Shown: one piece after another, positions 34,210 through 42,532 of the stretch
Numbering within the stretch: position 1 is the first letter of the stretch
How the letters are laid out: each line of letters opens with the position of its first letter
DNA from: Acetobacter aceti NBRC 14818
GTDB taxonomy: Bacteria; Pseudomonadota; Alphaproteobacteria; Acetobacterales; Acetobacteraceae
NCBI RefSeq assembly: GCF_000193495.2
Contig: NZ_AP023410.1
Span: forward strand, 124,001-188,000
Reading direction: 5' to 3'
Length of the DNA: 64,000 nt
Notes under the pieces: model-generated
The model's input: the letters and a program-made list of their open reading frames with translations, nothing else
Told to the model about the DNA's origin: nothing
The model's database searches: none
Made by a program: the position numbers and the translations under genes

Positions 34210-35475
34210 ATGACTGAAGTCGCCACGCCGGTTCAGCCTGACAAACAGTTCACCATTCTTATTGTCGGAGGCGGTACAGCAGGCATCGCCATAGCGGCCC
34301 GTCTTCGCCGTGAACGCCCGTCTCTCTCCATCGGAATCATTGACCCGGCAACGACCCATGCCTACCAGCCCGGCTGGACGCTGGTGGGGGCAGGGGTCAT
34401 GACCCTCAAGCAGACCCTGCGGCAGGAAGGGGGACTGATTCCTGCCGATGTGACGTGGCTGCGCGCTGCGGCTGAGTCTTTCCAGCCTGATGATCACATT
34501 GTCACTCTGGATGACGGTCAGCGCATCGGCTATCGTCGCCTGATCCTGTGTCCCGGCCTCCAACTCGACTGGAACAAGATTGAAGGTCTCAGCGAGACGC
34601 TCGGCAAGAATGGTGTGTGCAGCAACTATTCGATGGAGCATGTCGAATATACCTGGACCTGCATCCAGACGCTCAACGGCGGTAAGGCGCTGTTCACGCA
34701 GCCGCCGATGCCGATCAAATGCGCAGGTGCTCCGCAGAAGATCGCCTATCTGGCCTCGGATTTCTGGCGCAAGGAAGGCGTTCTCAACCGCACGGAAGTA
34801 GACTTCCTGCTGGCGGGTGACGCCCTGTTCGGCGTAGCCTATTACCGTCCATCGCTTCAGTATGCCGTCGATTATTACGGCATCAATCTGCACTACAAGC
34901 ACAATCTTGTCTCAGTGGATGGGCAGGCAAAGGTCGCGGTGTTTGAAGTGACAGCACCGGACGGCAGCAAGTCACGTGAAACACGTAACTTCGACATGCT
35001 GCACGTAACACCTCCGCAGAGTGCCCCGGACTTCATCAAGAACAGTCCGTTCGCCGGAGCGGGTGGCTGGGTCGATGTCGATCCCTCGACGCTTCGTCAC
35101 ACAAAATATGACACCGTTTTTGGTGCAGGCGACGTGATCGGCACAAGCAACGCCAAGACCATGGCGGCAGCCCGTGCGCAGACGCCTGTTATTGTGGCGA
35201 ATGTGCTGGCGTCGTTGGAAGGTAAGCCGCTTACAGGTATCTACGACGGCTATGGCGCCTGTCCGCTCACGGTCGGTTACGGCAAGGTGGTGCTGGCGGA
35301 ATTCCTTTACGGTGGAAAACCTGCGCCCAGCTTCCCCTATGACCAGCGTAAGCCCAGCAGCTTCGCGTGGATGCTCAAGGCCAAGGTCTTCCCGCATGTG
35401 TATTGGGATCTGATGCTGAAAGGCCGTGACATCACGGTCAAGCATCACCCGGAATGGGCCAAGACCAACGGTTGA
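34210..35475 (+). CDS. Sulfide:quinone oxidoreductase-like flavoprotein
   Basis: 421 residues from the ATG at 34210, placed by AAGGAG about nine bases upstream. The N-terminal FAD motif is I-V-G-G-G-T-A-G-I-A. The motif P-I-K-C-A-G-A-P-Q-K-I-A-Y-L is a hallmark of the eukaryotic/type II SQR group, and the other redox-relevant cysteines are in I-L-C-P-G-L and G-V-C-S-N-Y. SQR oxidises sulfide to sulfane sulfur at the membrane surface and reduces quinone. Neighbouring genes do not include a persulfide dioxygenase or rhodanese, so the role is detoxification or respiration by inference. Convergent with pqqE. Confidence 0.85.
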   Translation: MTEVATPVQPDKQFTILIVGGGTAGIAIAARLRRERPSLSIGIIDPATTHAYQPGWTLVGAGVMTLKQTLRQEGGLIPADVTWLRAAAESFQPDDHIVTLDDGQRIGYRRLILCPGLQLDWNKIEGLSETLGKNGVCSNYSMEHVEYTWTCIQTLNGGKALFTQPPMPIKCAGAPQKIAYLASDFWRKEGVLNRTEVDFLLAGDALFGVAYYRPSLQYAVDYYGINLHYKHNLVSVDGQAKVAVFEVTAPDGSKSRETRNFDMLHVTPPQSAPDFIKNSPFAGAGGWVDVDPSTLRHTKYDTVFGAGDVIGTSNAKTMAAARAQTPVIVANVLASLEGKPLTGIYDGYGACPLTVGYGKVVLAEFLYGGKPAPSFPYDQRKPSSFAWMLKAKVFPHVYWDLMLKGRDITVKHHPEWAKTNG

Positions 35476-35483
35476 TCTCACCA

Positions 35484-35515
35484 TTGAGGCAGAAAGATTT
35501 TCCTTTCTGCCTCAA
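35484..35515. terminator. Bidirectional terminator between SQR and pqqE
   Basis: TTGAGGCAGAAA and TTTCTGCCTCAA form a perfect 12-bp stem with an 8-nt loop; internal A/T tracts on each arm fit termination from either side. It is centred between the converging stops. Confidence 0.85.
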
Positions 35516-35525
35516 GTCGAGGTGG

Positions 35526-36635
35526 TTAGTCGCCTGAACCATAGCGTCGGTAGACAAAGGTCTCCGACGCAGGGCTGATCGCTCCATTGATTTCCGACAG
35601 GGCCGCATCCACCACACCACGGTCAGAAGATCGACGGCAGACAGGATCAGCAGCGTCAGCGCGCCCGGTCAGGGCAAGTGCCTGACAGCGGCAGCCACCC
35701 CAGTCGATTTCCTTACGATCACAGGAGCGGCAGGGTTCCGGCATCCAGTCCACACCACGGAACATCTGGAACAGCTTCGACTTTTCCCAGATATCCTTCA
35801 GTGACGCTTCACGCACTGTCGGGAACACAACGCCCGGTATGGTCTCCGCCGCATGACACGGCAGCACCCGACCAGATGGCGTGATGTTGAGAAAACGCTG
35901 CCCCCATCCTCCCATGCAGGGCTTGGGTTCGTCGGCGTAATAGTCCGGTGTCACAAAGTCGATGGCAAGACGTGAACCAAACCGCTCCCGCGCTTCTGCG
36001 ACAGCCTTTTCAGTCGCTTCAAGCTGGTGACGTGTGGGCAGCAGGGCCGCACGGTTTTTCAGCCCCCAGCCGTAATACTGCGTGTGGGCGATCTCGACCC
36101 GACGTGCACCCAGTTCTTCCGCCAGATCCAGCATGGCCGGCACCCGGTCGGCATTCAGGCGATGAATGACGAAGTTAAGGGTCAGCGGCATCCCGTCTTC
36201 CACGACCAGTCGGGCTGCTTCGATCTTGCGGGGCTGCGCACCTTTCATGCCGCCGATGATTTCAGCCAGCTTCGGGTCAACGTCCTGAAAGGAAAGCTGG
36301 ACATGATCAAGTCCGGCGTCAGCGAGCTTCGCCAGACTGTCTCGATCCATCAATACGCCGGACGTGATCAGGTTGCTGTAAAGACCAGCCTTGGCGGCGT
36401 GGCTCACAAGCTCCGGCAGATCCTTGCGCGCCATCGGCTCGCCACCGGAAAAATGCACTTGAAGGATGCCGAGAGCCGCCGCTTCATCGAGGACGCGAAG
36501 CCATTCCTCGGTAGAGAGTTCGTTGTTCTTCGGCTCCAGAGCCAGTGGATTGGAGCAGTAGGGGCATTGCAGCGGGCAGCGATGTGTCAGCTCCGCCAGC
36601 AGGCTCATCGGTGGTGGGGCGGTCATGCCTTCCAT
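35526..36635 (-). CDS. pqqE: PqqA peptide cyclase PqqE (radical SAM)
   Basis: 369 residues from 36635, or 366 from the ATG at 36626, which overlaps the pqqD stop as ATGA and is the likelier start. The radical-SAM motif C-x3-C-x2-C lies in [13 protein letters not shown]. The SPASM cysteines are in C-M-G-G-W, L-P-C-H-A-A and [16 protein letters not shown]. PqqE forms the carbon-carbon bond between the Glu and Tyr of PqqA presented by PqqD. Last gene of the pqq operon. Confidence 0.97.
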   Translation of the reverse strand: MEGMTAPPPMSLLAELTHRCPLQCPYCSNPLALEPKNNELSTEEWLRVLDEAAALGILQVHFSGGEPMARKDLPELVSHAAKAGLYSNLITSGVLMDRDSLAKLADAGLDHVQLSFQDVDPKLAEIIGGMKGAQPRKIEAARLVVEDGMPLTLNFVIHRLNADRVPAMLDLAEELGARRVEIAHTQYYGWGLKNRAALLPTRHQLEATEKAVAEARERFGSRLAIDFVTPDYYADEPKPCMGGWGQRFLNITPSGRVLPCHAAETIPGVVFPTVREASLKDIWEKSKLFQMFRGVDWMPEPCRSCDRKEIDWGGCRCQALALTGRADAADPVCRRSSDRGVVDAALSEINGAISPASETFVYRRYGSGD

Positions 36636-36922
36636 ATCAGCACCTGACGCTCAGCCAGCGAGGTGACCATGGTCAGCACATCACCCGCAATCACCTCACG
36701 CGGGGCTGCAAAATCTGCGGCCAGAATGTCGATGATCGTCTGGAGAGACGTCGCGCCATCCACCCGCTTCAGGATTTCCGCAGCGATCGGGTCAGCCAGA
36801 AAGGCACGCTCCGGAGCCTGAACGATCCACTGGTCGCGCACCCTGTCATGCTGAAGCCGTGTGCCCCGCGCGAAAGCCGGGACAAGATTTTCTGACAGGG
36901 CAGGAGAGGGAGATGTCATCAT
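36623..36922 (-). CDS. pqqD: PQQ peptide chaperone PqqD
   Basis: 99 residues from the ATG at 36922, which overlaps the pqqC stop as ATGA; a second ATG follows immediately. The wHTH-like body has [10 protein letters not shown] near residue 16, [15 protein letters not shown] and [14 protein letters not shown], typical of PqqD. It binds the precursor peptide PqqA and hands it to PqqE. The family member is intact and separate, not fused to PqqC. Confidence 0.93.
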   Translation of the reverse strand: MMTSPSPALSENLVPAFARGTRLQHDRVRDQWIVQAPERAFLADPIAAEILKRVDGATSLQTIIDILAADFAAPREVIAGDVLTMVTSLAERQVLIWKA

Positions 36923-37650
36923 GCAGGCCGGAACGCACCCGGCGGAATGTTGCCCGGCGTGACATAAGCATAATCCAGCGCATCCAGCATGGACCACAGG
37001 ACGCCACACTTGAATTTTAGGGCGTTGAGTACGGCGTTCTGCTGTTCCACGGTGCGGGCATGCTCCTTCACATAGGCAAGCGCGAAGTCGGAATCACGCG
37101 GAGCCTGTGTCAGCCGGGGCGTGAAGTAGGCCAGAGTTTCCTCTGTGATGAAGTCGTAGTTTCGCAGCATCCCGGCGACCCGCTCGGAAATGATGGTCGG
37201 CGAGAACAACTCGGTGAGAGAGGAGGCGATGGCTTCCAGAATGGTCTTTTCCCCGACGAAATGCACATAGGCATCTACAGCGAAATGGGTGCCGGGCAGC
37301 AGGCCTTCAAGGGATTCCACATACTCACGGTTCAGACCGAGGCCGTCCGTCAGACGCAGCCAGCGGGCGATGCCGCCTGTGTCCGGAGTGTCGCCATCAT
37401 GATCCTCGATGCGACGTCGCCATTCACGGCGAAGCTCCGCCGTAGGTAGACGGGCGAGAAGAGTGGCGTCCTTGGCCGGGATACGCGCCTGATAATAGTA
37501 GCGGTTCAGCGCCCATGCCTGCACCTGCCCCTTATTGAGCTTCCCGTCATGCAGCGCCCGATGGAACGGGTGCCGGTTATGATAGCGCTCGGCACCGATC
37601 GCGCGCAGTGCGGCTTCCAGCTCGGCGGGGGAAAGAGGGGATACGCTCAT
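36919..37650 (-). CDS. pqqC: Pyrroloquinoline-quinone synthase PqqC
   Basis: 243 residues. PqqC marks include R-Y-H-N-R-H-P-F-H near 23-30, N-R-Y-Y-Y-Q near 49, R-I-x-D-H-D-G-D near 80, and the C-terminal C-G-V-L-W-S-M-L-D-A-L-D-Y-A-Y. It is a cofactor-free oxidase that closes the ring and performs the final eight-electron oxidation to PQQ. Its start overlaps the pqqB stop as ATGA. Confidence 0.97.
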   Translation of the reverse strand: MSVSPLSPAELEAALRAIGAERYHNRHPFHRALHDGKLNKGQVQAWALNRYYYQARIPAKDATLLARLPTAELRREWRRRIEDHDGDTPDTGGIARWLRLTDGLGLNREYVESLEGLLPGTHFAVDAYVHFVGEKTILEAIASSLTELFSPTIISERVAGMLRNYDFITEETLAYFTPRLTQAPRDSDFALAYVKEHARTVEQQNAVLNALKFKCGVLWSMLDALDYAYVTPGNIPPGAFRPA

Positions 37651-38570
37651 AGGGTGATCCTCATGCCGTCATAAGAGACTTCCCACCCTGCGGCTTCCGT
37701 CTCGGCTCGTTCGGGAGTGTCGGCCAGTAGAATGGGATTCGAGTTGTTGATGTGGATGAAGACCTTGCGCTGCACGTTCAGATCGCGGAAGGCGGCAATC
37801 GTGCCGTCTGTGTCATTGACCGACATGTGGCCCATACGCTTGCCGGTTTTTTCGCCAAGTCCCGCCTTGATCATCTCGTCGTCAGTCCACAACGTGCCGT
37901 CGAACAGCACAAGGTCTGCATCTTTCAGGCGTGCGCGAAGCCGATCGTTCATGCAGGCGCAGCCCGGAATGAACAGAGTGCGGTGCTTGCCGTCCGTGAT
38001 TTCCAGCCCGACAGTCTCACCGTTTTCAACGATTTCCGCCGGGTTCGCGCCCTTTTCTGCGTAAAGTGGAACCTTTCCGGGCACAGCAAAAGCCGTGACG
38101 GATAGTCCGGCTGGCGTTCCATCTGACTTTGTGAGCGCAATGCTTTCGTCGAGCGGGAATTCCTTGCGTGTCACGACGGAGCGGTTCACGGCTTCAAAAA
38201 TCGGATTGGCGTCGAGTTGGTCAAGAACCTGCCGGGTCGCCAGAATTTCGAACGGCTGACGCTCACGCATAGTGAGAAGGCCGGTGATGGTGTCCACTTC
38301 AGCGCCGGTCAGAATGACACCAGCGATGGGTGTAGACCGCAGGCCGGTCTTGGGATGAAGGGCTGGGGTCTGGTTGATCTGTTGACGAAGGTCGGGCGAG
38401 GCGTTGACCACGAACCACTCCTCACCGTCACCGCTGATGGCAATGGACGCCTGCGTGCGGGCAGGAGCGAGAGGGTCGCCGGAGCGGGCGCGTCGGCAGC
38501 CTTCCGCGTTAGAGTTCCACTGGGGGAAGCCACCGCCAGCAGCGGCGCCGAGGACAATAAGGTCAATCAT
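37647..38570 (-). CDS. pqqB: PQQ biosynthesis hydroxylase PqqB
   Basis: 307 residues from the ATG at 38570; an upstream in-frame TTG would reach into the pqqA-pqqB hairpin and is unlikely. The start I-V-L-G-A-A-A-G-G-G-F-P-Q-W-N and N-A-S-P-D-L-R-Q-Q-I are diagnostic, and the metallo-beta-lactamase fold is evident with H-I-N-N-S-N-P-I near the end. C-A-C-M-N carries the Cys pair typical of PqqB. It hydroxylates the tyrosine-derived ring during PQQ synthesis. Confidence 0.96.
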   Translation of the reverse strand: MIDLIVLGAAAGGGFPQWNSNAEGCRRARSGDPLAPARTQASIAISGDGEEWFVVNASPDLRQQINQTPALHPKTGLRSTPIAGVILTGAEVDTITGLLTMRERQPFEILATRQVLDQLDANPIFEAVNRSVVTRKEFPLDESIALTKSDGTPAGLSVTAFAVPGKVPLYAEKGANPAEIVENGETVGLEITDGKHRTLFIPGCACMNDRLRARLKDADLVLFDGTLWTDDEMIKAGLGEKTGKRMGHMSVNDTDGTIAAFRDLNVQRKVFIHINNSNPILLADTPERAETEAAGWEVSYDGMRITL

Positions 38571-38590
38571 GATACTGGTCTGTAAATGCA

Positions 38591-38621
38591 AAACGCCGCC
38601 AGCGCGAGGCGGGCGGCGTTT
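38591..38621 (-). terminator. Partial terminator/attenuator between pqqA and pqqB
   Basis: A perfect 10-bp stem (AAACGCCGCC paired with GGCGGCGTTT, 11-nt loop), followed on the coding strand by TTTT, sits between pqqA and pqqB. In other PQQ producers a similar structure makes pqqA transcripts more abundant than the rest of the operon; the same purpose is inferred here. Confidence 0.8.
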
Positions 38622-38654
38622 CTGGCTGTGGAAAACAAGATCCCGGAAAGGATC

Positions 38655-38735
38655 TTACTTCTTCTGGCCGCAAACGTAGCTGTTGATCTCAGCGCCCAAA
38701 GGCACTTCGGTGATTTTCGGTGTGTTCCATGCCAT
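38655..38735 (-). CDS. pqqA: PQQ precursor peptide PqqA
   Basis: A 26-residue gene: ATG at 38735, stop TAA at 38657-38655. The peptide starts M-A-W-N-T-P-K-I-T-E-V and contains the conserved E16-I-N-S-Y20 pair that becomes the PQQ backbone, ending C-G-Q-K-K. An AAGGA lies about 11 bases before the start. It is the ribosomally made substrate of PqqE/PqqD. First gene of the operon. Confidence 0.97.
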   Translation of the reverse strand: MAWNTPKITEVPLGAEINSYVCGQKK

Positions 38736-39175
38736 GACACGTCATCCTTATTCTGTGTGGCTGTGACTAGGAACGATACCTTGCCTTGACGCTCTTCGCC
38801 ACAGTTCTGTCGCATGGCAGCCCTTAGCCTCCAGAGTTGGGAATGATCAGGTCAGGAGAATGTATGGTGTTCAGTTACTAAATTGATTTTACAATATAAA
38901 ATGTAATTTTCATCAGTGAATTTGGACCCCGCGAGATAAGGCTATGAGCGATTTGTTGACGCTTCTCACGGTCTTGTGAATGTGTGAAAGGGCCACTGAC
39001 AAAAGAATCTTGCTCAATGTTTGTGGAGAGATTTTTTCTGCACCTGAATCTCCCCAATTCATTTTAACCCTTTGAAATGAAGCATGAATCTGGCGCGGAA
39101 AATATTTTCCGATCTCGGCATTACAGGCTTGCACTGCTTATGCACCTGCGCTAGAAGCCACCCACCGCAAGGCGG
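38736..39175. other. Divergent region pqqA / tRNA-Thr
   Basis: About 440 bases. The pqqA side (38736-38860) holds its promoter, not clearly resolved by eye. The middle (38870-39100) is AT-rich with no credible gene. The tRNA side has a weak promoter-like pair listed separately. Confidence 0.4.
39129..39157 (+). promoter_or_regulatory. Possible tRNA-Thr promoter
   Basis: TTGCAC and TAGAAG separated by 17 bases, ending 18 bases before the tRNA. Only partial match to the housekeeping consensus. Confidence 0.3.
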
Positions 39176-39251
39176 GCCGGTTTAGCTCAGTTGGTAGAGC
39201 ACGTCATTCGTAATGATGGGGCCAGGGGTTCGAATCCTCTAACCGGCACCA
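39176..39251 (+). tRNA. tRNA-Thr (anticodon CGU)
   Basis: A complete cloverleaf can be drawn: acceptor GCCGGTT/AACCGGC, D-arm GCTC/GAGC with A-G-T-T-G-G-T-A loop, anticodon stem CGTCA/TGATG with loop TTCGTAA (anticodon CGT), and T-arm AGGGG/CCTCT with TTCGAAT. Discriminator A and an encoded CCA end follow. It reads ACG threonine codons. Confidence 0.95.
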
Positions 39252-39466
39252 GTGAACCTCGCGGTTTTCTCAGATAAAGAGCGTTGCGATCTTCAGTCTG
39301 AACAAGGCAGGATGACGCGCATTTATGGCTGTACGGACTGCGGGGGCGAGGCTGTGTCATTATCGTTTCGTCCGGTCCAGTTCCACCCAACCGGAAATAT
39401 CCATGAGGTAAAGTTTGAGCACTTCCGTTTATCGGAGAATGCTGGGGATTTTTGTAAATAAGACGG

Positions 39467-39850
39467 TCAGTATTTCGAGCAATTAGATTTATATTCACCC
39501 GAACCACCGTAACTTTTTATGGCCGTTTCTTCAGATTGGCCCACAGTCTGTAAATGAGCGTCAAACATCTGACTATACTGTGCGGCGCATTCTTCATCAT
39601 TATATTCTGATAAAGCTTCTTTTTTACAGAGAGAGTCTGCATTGGCTGCGGCCATGGCGATGCATAATGCTTTCTCCGCAGTTTCGTGTACGGATGAACC
39701 TCCGGACGATGAGTTGATCCTGGCGACTAAAAACAAGGCTTGGTCCTGCGCTCTTTTGCATTTCGGGTGGACGACACATTCCGCGAAAGCATTGGTCGAC
39801 AGAAAGAGTAATGAAAACAATACGGCAAAAAATCCAGGAAGGTGAGACAT
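39467..39850 (-). CDS. Small exported Cys-rich protein, hypothetical
   Basis: 127 residues from the ATG at 39850, ten bases after AGAAGGA; an upstream ATG at 39874 is less likely. A signal peptide ends in A-F-A near residue 23. The mature part has six cysteines, an even number compatible with three disulfides, in contexts E-C-V-V-H-P-K-C, L-C-I-A-M, L-C-K-K-E, E-C-A-A-Q and a terminal N-C-S-K-Y. No known domain was recognised. Base composition is more AT-rich than neighbouring genes, and it follows a tRNA gene, so recent acquisition is possible. Confidence 0.65.
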   Translation of the reverse strand: MSHLPGFFAVLFSLLFLSTNAFAECVVHPKCKRAQDQALFLVARINSSSGGSSVHETAEKALCIAMAAANADSLCKKEALSEYNDEECAAQYSQMFDAHLQTVGQSEETAIKSYGGSGEYKSNCSKY

Positions 39851-40050
39851 TTTATGTGTCCTTCTATTTTTCATAAATATCCATTCATTTTTTAATCAAA
39901 TAAAGAGACAAATAATTGCGATAATGTCTTTGTATTGCAGATTGAAAAAACTGTCTGTCGATCCGGCGTTCTTCACACAAACTCCAGACAAACTCGGGCG
40001 TTTGTTCTCTCATGGACCGCTCGTGGAGAGCCGGTGTGGGAGAAGACGGA

Positions 40051-41181
40051 ATGCCTGTTTCACCCGCGTTGTCCTTTCAGGGCGGCATATCGCAATTTTG
40101 CGCGGCTCTACGGCTTGCGGAAAAGCAGTGGAATCAGGTCGCTGTCGACAGCGAAGAAGATTTTCCTTTCCCGGAGCTCCGGAAATTCGCACAGATCGGG
40201 GCTCTGTCAGTAACGCTGTCGGTTGCAAACGGGGGGCTTGGTCTTCACGATTCCAGAGCCGGGATGGTGGCGCTCGCCGATCTCCTGCGGCTCGCAGGGC
40301 GGCTTAACCTTGCTCTGGGGCGTTGTCTGGAAGGCCATATCAATGTCGTTCGTCTGGTGTCGCTCTATGGCTCCGCGCAACAACGTGCTGTTCTGGCAGA
40401 ATATCTCCAACACAGTACTCTTGCTGGAATCTGGGTAACAGACGGCACTCCTCCTGTGGCTCTTGTCCAGAACGTGAATGAAATCAGGCTTACTGGACAA
40501 AAAGGTTTCGCAAGCGCCGTGCGAGTTGTCGGTGTGGCGTTGATTACGGCCCGAACGGAACAGGGCGATACAGTCATGGTGCTCGTTCCGGTTGGGGAAA
40601 AGACCCGCATGGGACCGGGACCCGGTCATCTCACCGGCATGAGCGGCAGCGGCACAGGGTCCTATGATTTTACCGGCGTTGTCGTTCCATCGACCAACAT
40701 CATTGGAAAACCGGGCGATTATCTTCGCCAGCCCGAATTTTCGGCAGGAGCATGGCGAGGCTCGGCTGTCGCGCTGGGCGGCATGGATCATCTGGTCCAT
40801 CTGCTGCTGGAGGAATTGCGTGGGCGGGATCGTGCCTCGAACCCGCATCAACAGGTACGGATCGGCGAGGCGCTGATCCTTCGGGAAACAGCGTCCATGT
40901 GGGTGAGACGGGCGGCTATGGCGGCCTGCAATTCCCACGCGGAGGCAGGAGAAACGGTTGCCATCGTCAATCTTGCCCGCATCGCGGTCGAGCAGGCGGC
41001 ACTTGCGCTCATCCCGCTTGTGCAGCGTGGTCTCGGCGTGATGGCGTTTGTCAGAGGACGACCCGTGGAGCGCGTCATGCGTGATCTGGCGACATACCTG
41101 CGTCAGCCGGCTCCGGACGAAACCCTGACCGACGCTGCTGGCTGGTTTACGGAGAATGAATGGCCGGAGGACGTGACATGA
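40051..41181 (+). CDS. Acyl-CoA dehydrogenase-like flavoprotein
   Basis: 376 residues from the ATG at 40051, nine bases after GGAG; an in-frame ATG at 40012 is also possible. The layout is that of acyl-CoA dehydrogenases: helical N-terminus with G-A-L-S-V-T-L-S-V-A-N-G-G-L-G-L, the central beta-domain with G-I-W-V-T-D-G-T and L-T-G-Q-K-G-F-A-S-A, and a C-terminal helical bundle. The usual catalytic glutamate context is not evident, so it may act on a non-CoA substrate or have another role. It is the first gene of a translationally coupled run with a PIG-L deacetylase and a methyltransferase. Confidence 0.75.
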   Translation: MPVSPALSFQGGISQFCAALRLAEKQWNQVAVDSEEDFPFPELRKFAQIGALSVTLSVANGGLGLHDSRAGMVALADLLRLAGRLNLALGRCLEGHINVVRLVSLYGSAQQRAVLAEYLQHSTLAGIWVTDGTPPVALVQNVNEIRLTGQKGFASAVRVVGVALITARTEQGDTVMVLVPVGEKTRMGPGPGHLTGMSGSGTGSYDFTGVVVPSTNIIGKPGDYLRQPEFSAGAWRGSAVALGGMDHLVHLLLEELRGRDRASNPHQQVRIGEALILRETASMWVRRAAMAACNSHAEAGETVAIVNLARIAVEQAALALIPLVQRGLGVMAFVRGRPVERVMRDLATYLRQPAPDETLTDAAGWFTENEWPEDVT

Positions 41182-41909
41182 GAGTCGCGGATTTCCTTGC
41201 GGATCTTGCCGAACTGCCTTTGCGCGAACTGGATGCCATCGCTCCCGGCACTTCTCTCGTCATCGCGCCGCACCCTGACGATGAGAGTCTTGGATGTGGC
41301 GGTTTCATCGCCGAAGCGGTCAGGCTGGGGCGACCTCCCGTCGTCGTCATTGCGTCAGATGGCATTGGTTCTCACCCGAACTCCCGTCTCTGGCCTGCCG
41401 AACGATTGCGGGAGCTGAGAGAGAATGAAGCCCGCGACGCCTTGCGTCTGCTCGGACTTCCGCCTGAGCGCGTGATCTTCCTTCGTCTCCGTGACACGGC
41501 AGTTCCGACCAGAGGACCAGCATTCGATGCTGTTGTAGAGACACTGGCCGAACTTTGTCGGCGTCATGCGTGCGCGAATGTGCTCGTGCCGTGGCGTCAT
41601 GATCCTCATTGCGATCACGAAGCCGTCTCGCTGATGGGGGATTCGCTCGGGTCTCTATGCCCGGACCTGACTGTGCTGGCCTACCCGGTCTGGGGGCTTA
41701 CATTGCCTCCAGAGACGGTGATTAATGAGCCGCCACCCGTCGGCTCGCGTCTCGATATCGGCGCTCATCTCGCTGTGAAGCGGGCGGCGGTCCATGCGCA
41801 TCGGAGCCAGCGTGGACTGGTGATTGAAGATGATCCGGACGGCTTCATTCTTCCCGAGGTGCTTCTGGAAAAACTGCTTCGTCTTTATGAATGTTTCATC
41901 ACGTCATGA
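41178..41909 (+). CDS. PIG-L family de-N-acetylase
   Basis: 243 residues; its ATG overlaps the stop of the preceding gene (ATGA). The zinc-binding motif A-P-H32-P-D-D35-E-S-L-G-C-G-G and the later W-R-H-D-P-H-C-D-H-E-A are the signatures of LmbE/PIG-L deacetylases, which remove N-acetyl groups from GlcNAc-containing glycolipids or thiols such as bacillithiol and mycothiol precursors. No signal peptide, so it acts in the cytosol or at the inner membrane face. The neighbours suggest a small glycosylated metabolite or lipid as substrate. Confidence 0.88.
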   Translation: MRVADFLADLAELPLRELDAIAPGTSLVIAPHPDDESLGCGGFIAEAVRLGRPPVVVIASDGIGSHPNSRLWPAERLRELRENEARDALRLLGLPPERVIFLRLRDTAVPTRGPAFDAVVETLAELCRRHACANVLVPWRHDPHCDHEAVSLMGDSLGSLCPDLTVLAYPVWGLTLPPETVINEPPPVGSRLDIGAHLAVKRAAVHAHRSQRGLVIEDDPDGFILPEVLLEKLLRLYECFITS

Positions 41910-42532
41910 CCAAGGAAACCTGGCCACCGGATGTCTTCGAAGCGCTGTTCCGCGCCAGTGCCGATCCGTGGGATTTTGAGACTACGCCTTATGAACGGAG
42001 CAAGCTGGAGCACCTGCTGTCCTGTATCCCCGGCGAGCATACCGGTTTCGCAGTGGAGTTGGGCTGCGCCATAGGGGTCGGCACCCGGAAGCTGGCAGAA
42101 CGCTGCGATCGTGTTCTGGCCGTGGATGCCTCCGCGACAGCTCTTGGCATGGCACGGACGCGTTGCGCGGAAATGCTGCATGTCAGTTTTGTCGAAGCGT
42201 TTCTGCCGGGCGGCTATCCTGCTTTGCAGGCCGCCGGGTGTGATCTGATGATCGTATCGGAACTGCTCTATTTTCTGACGAAAGATGATATTCGCAAACT
42301 GGCTGCCTGTGTAACGACCAGTCTGAAGAAAGACGGAGCGCTGCTTCTGGTCAACTGGACAGGACATACCGATACACCCTGCACGGGCGACGAAGCCGCC
42401 GACTGTTTTATACAAGTCTGTGCGGAGCGCTTCTGGGAAGTGGATTACAGCGAACGTTCGAAATCGTATCGTCTTGAAAGAGTGCGCTACGCTGGTGAAC
42501 CAAAGCTTGAAGACCCGCACGAGACCGGTTGA
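41906..42532 (+). CDS. NodS-like SAM-dependent methyltransferase
   Basis: 208 residues from the ATG at 41906, overlapping the PIG-L stop as ATGA; an upstream ATG at 41891 exists. The SAM-binding motif is A-V-E-L-G-C-A-I-G-V-G-T, followed by L-A-V-D-A-S and the post-motif S-E-L-L-Y-F-L, as in NodS (N-methyltransferase of chitooligosaccharide Nod factors). NodS acts after a deacetylase on the freed amino group, which fits the PIG-L gene just upstream. The last 125 bases overlap the 3' end of the glycosyltransferase gene on the other strand. Confidence 0.85.
   Translation: MTKETWPPDVFEALFRASADPWDFETTPYERSKLEHLLSCIPGEHTGFAVELGCAIGVGTRKLAERCDRVLAVDASATALGMARTRCAEMLHVSFVEAFLPGGYPALQAAGCDLMIVSELLYFLTKDDIRKLAACVTTSLKKDGALLLVNWTGHTDTPCTGDEAADCFIQVCAERFWEVDYSERSKSYRLERVRYAGEPKLEDPHETG

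Noticed and set aside
39252..39461. 69-codon frame starting at the tRNA 3' end
   Set aside because: GTG start adjoins the tRNA CCA end, no ribosome binding site, no similarity recognised.
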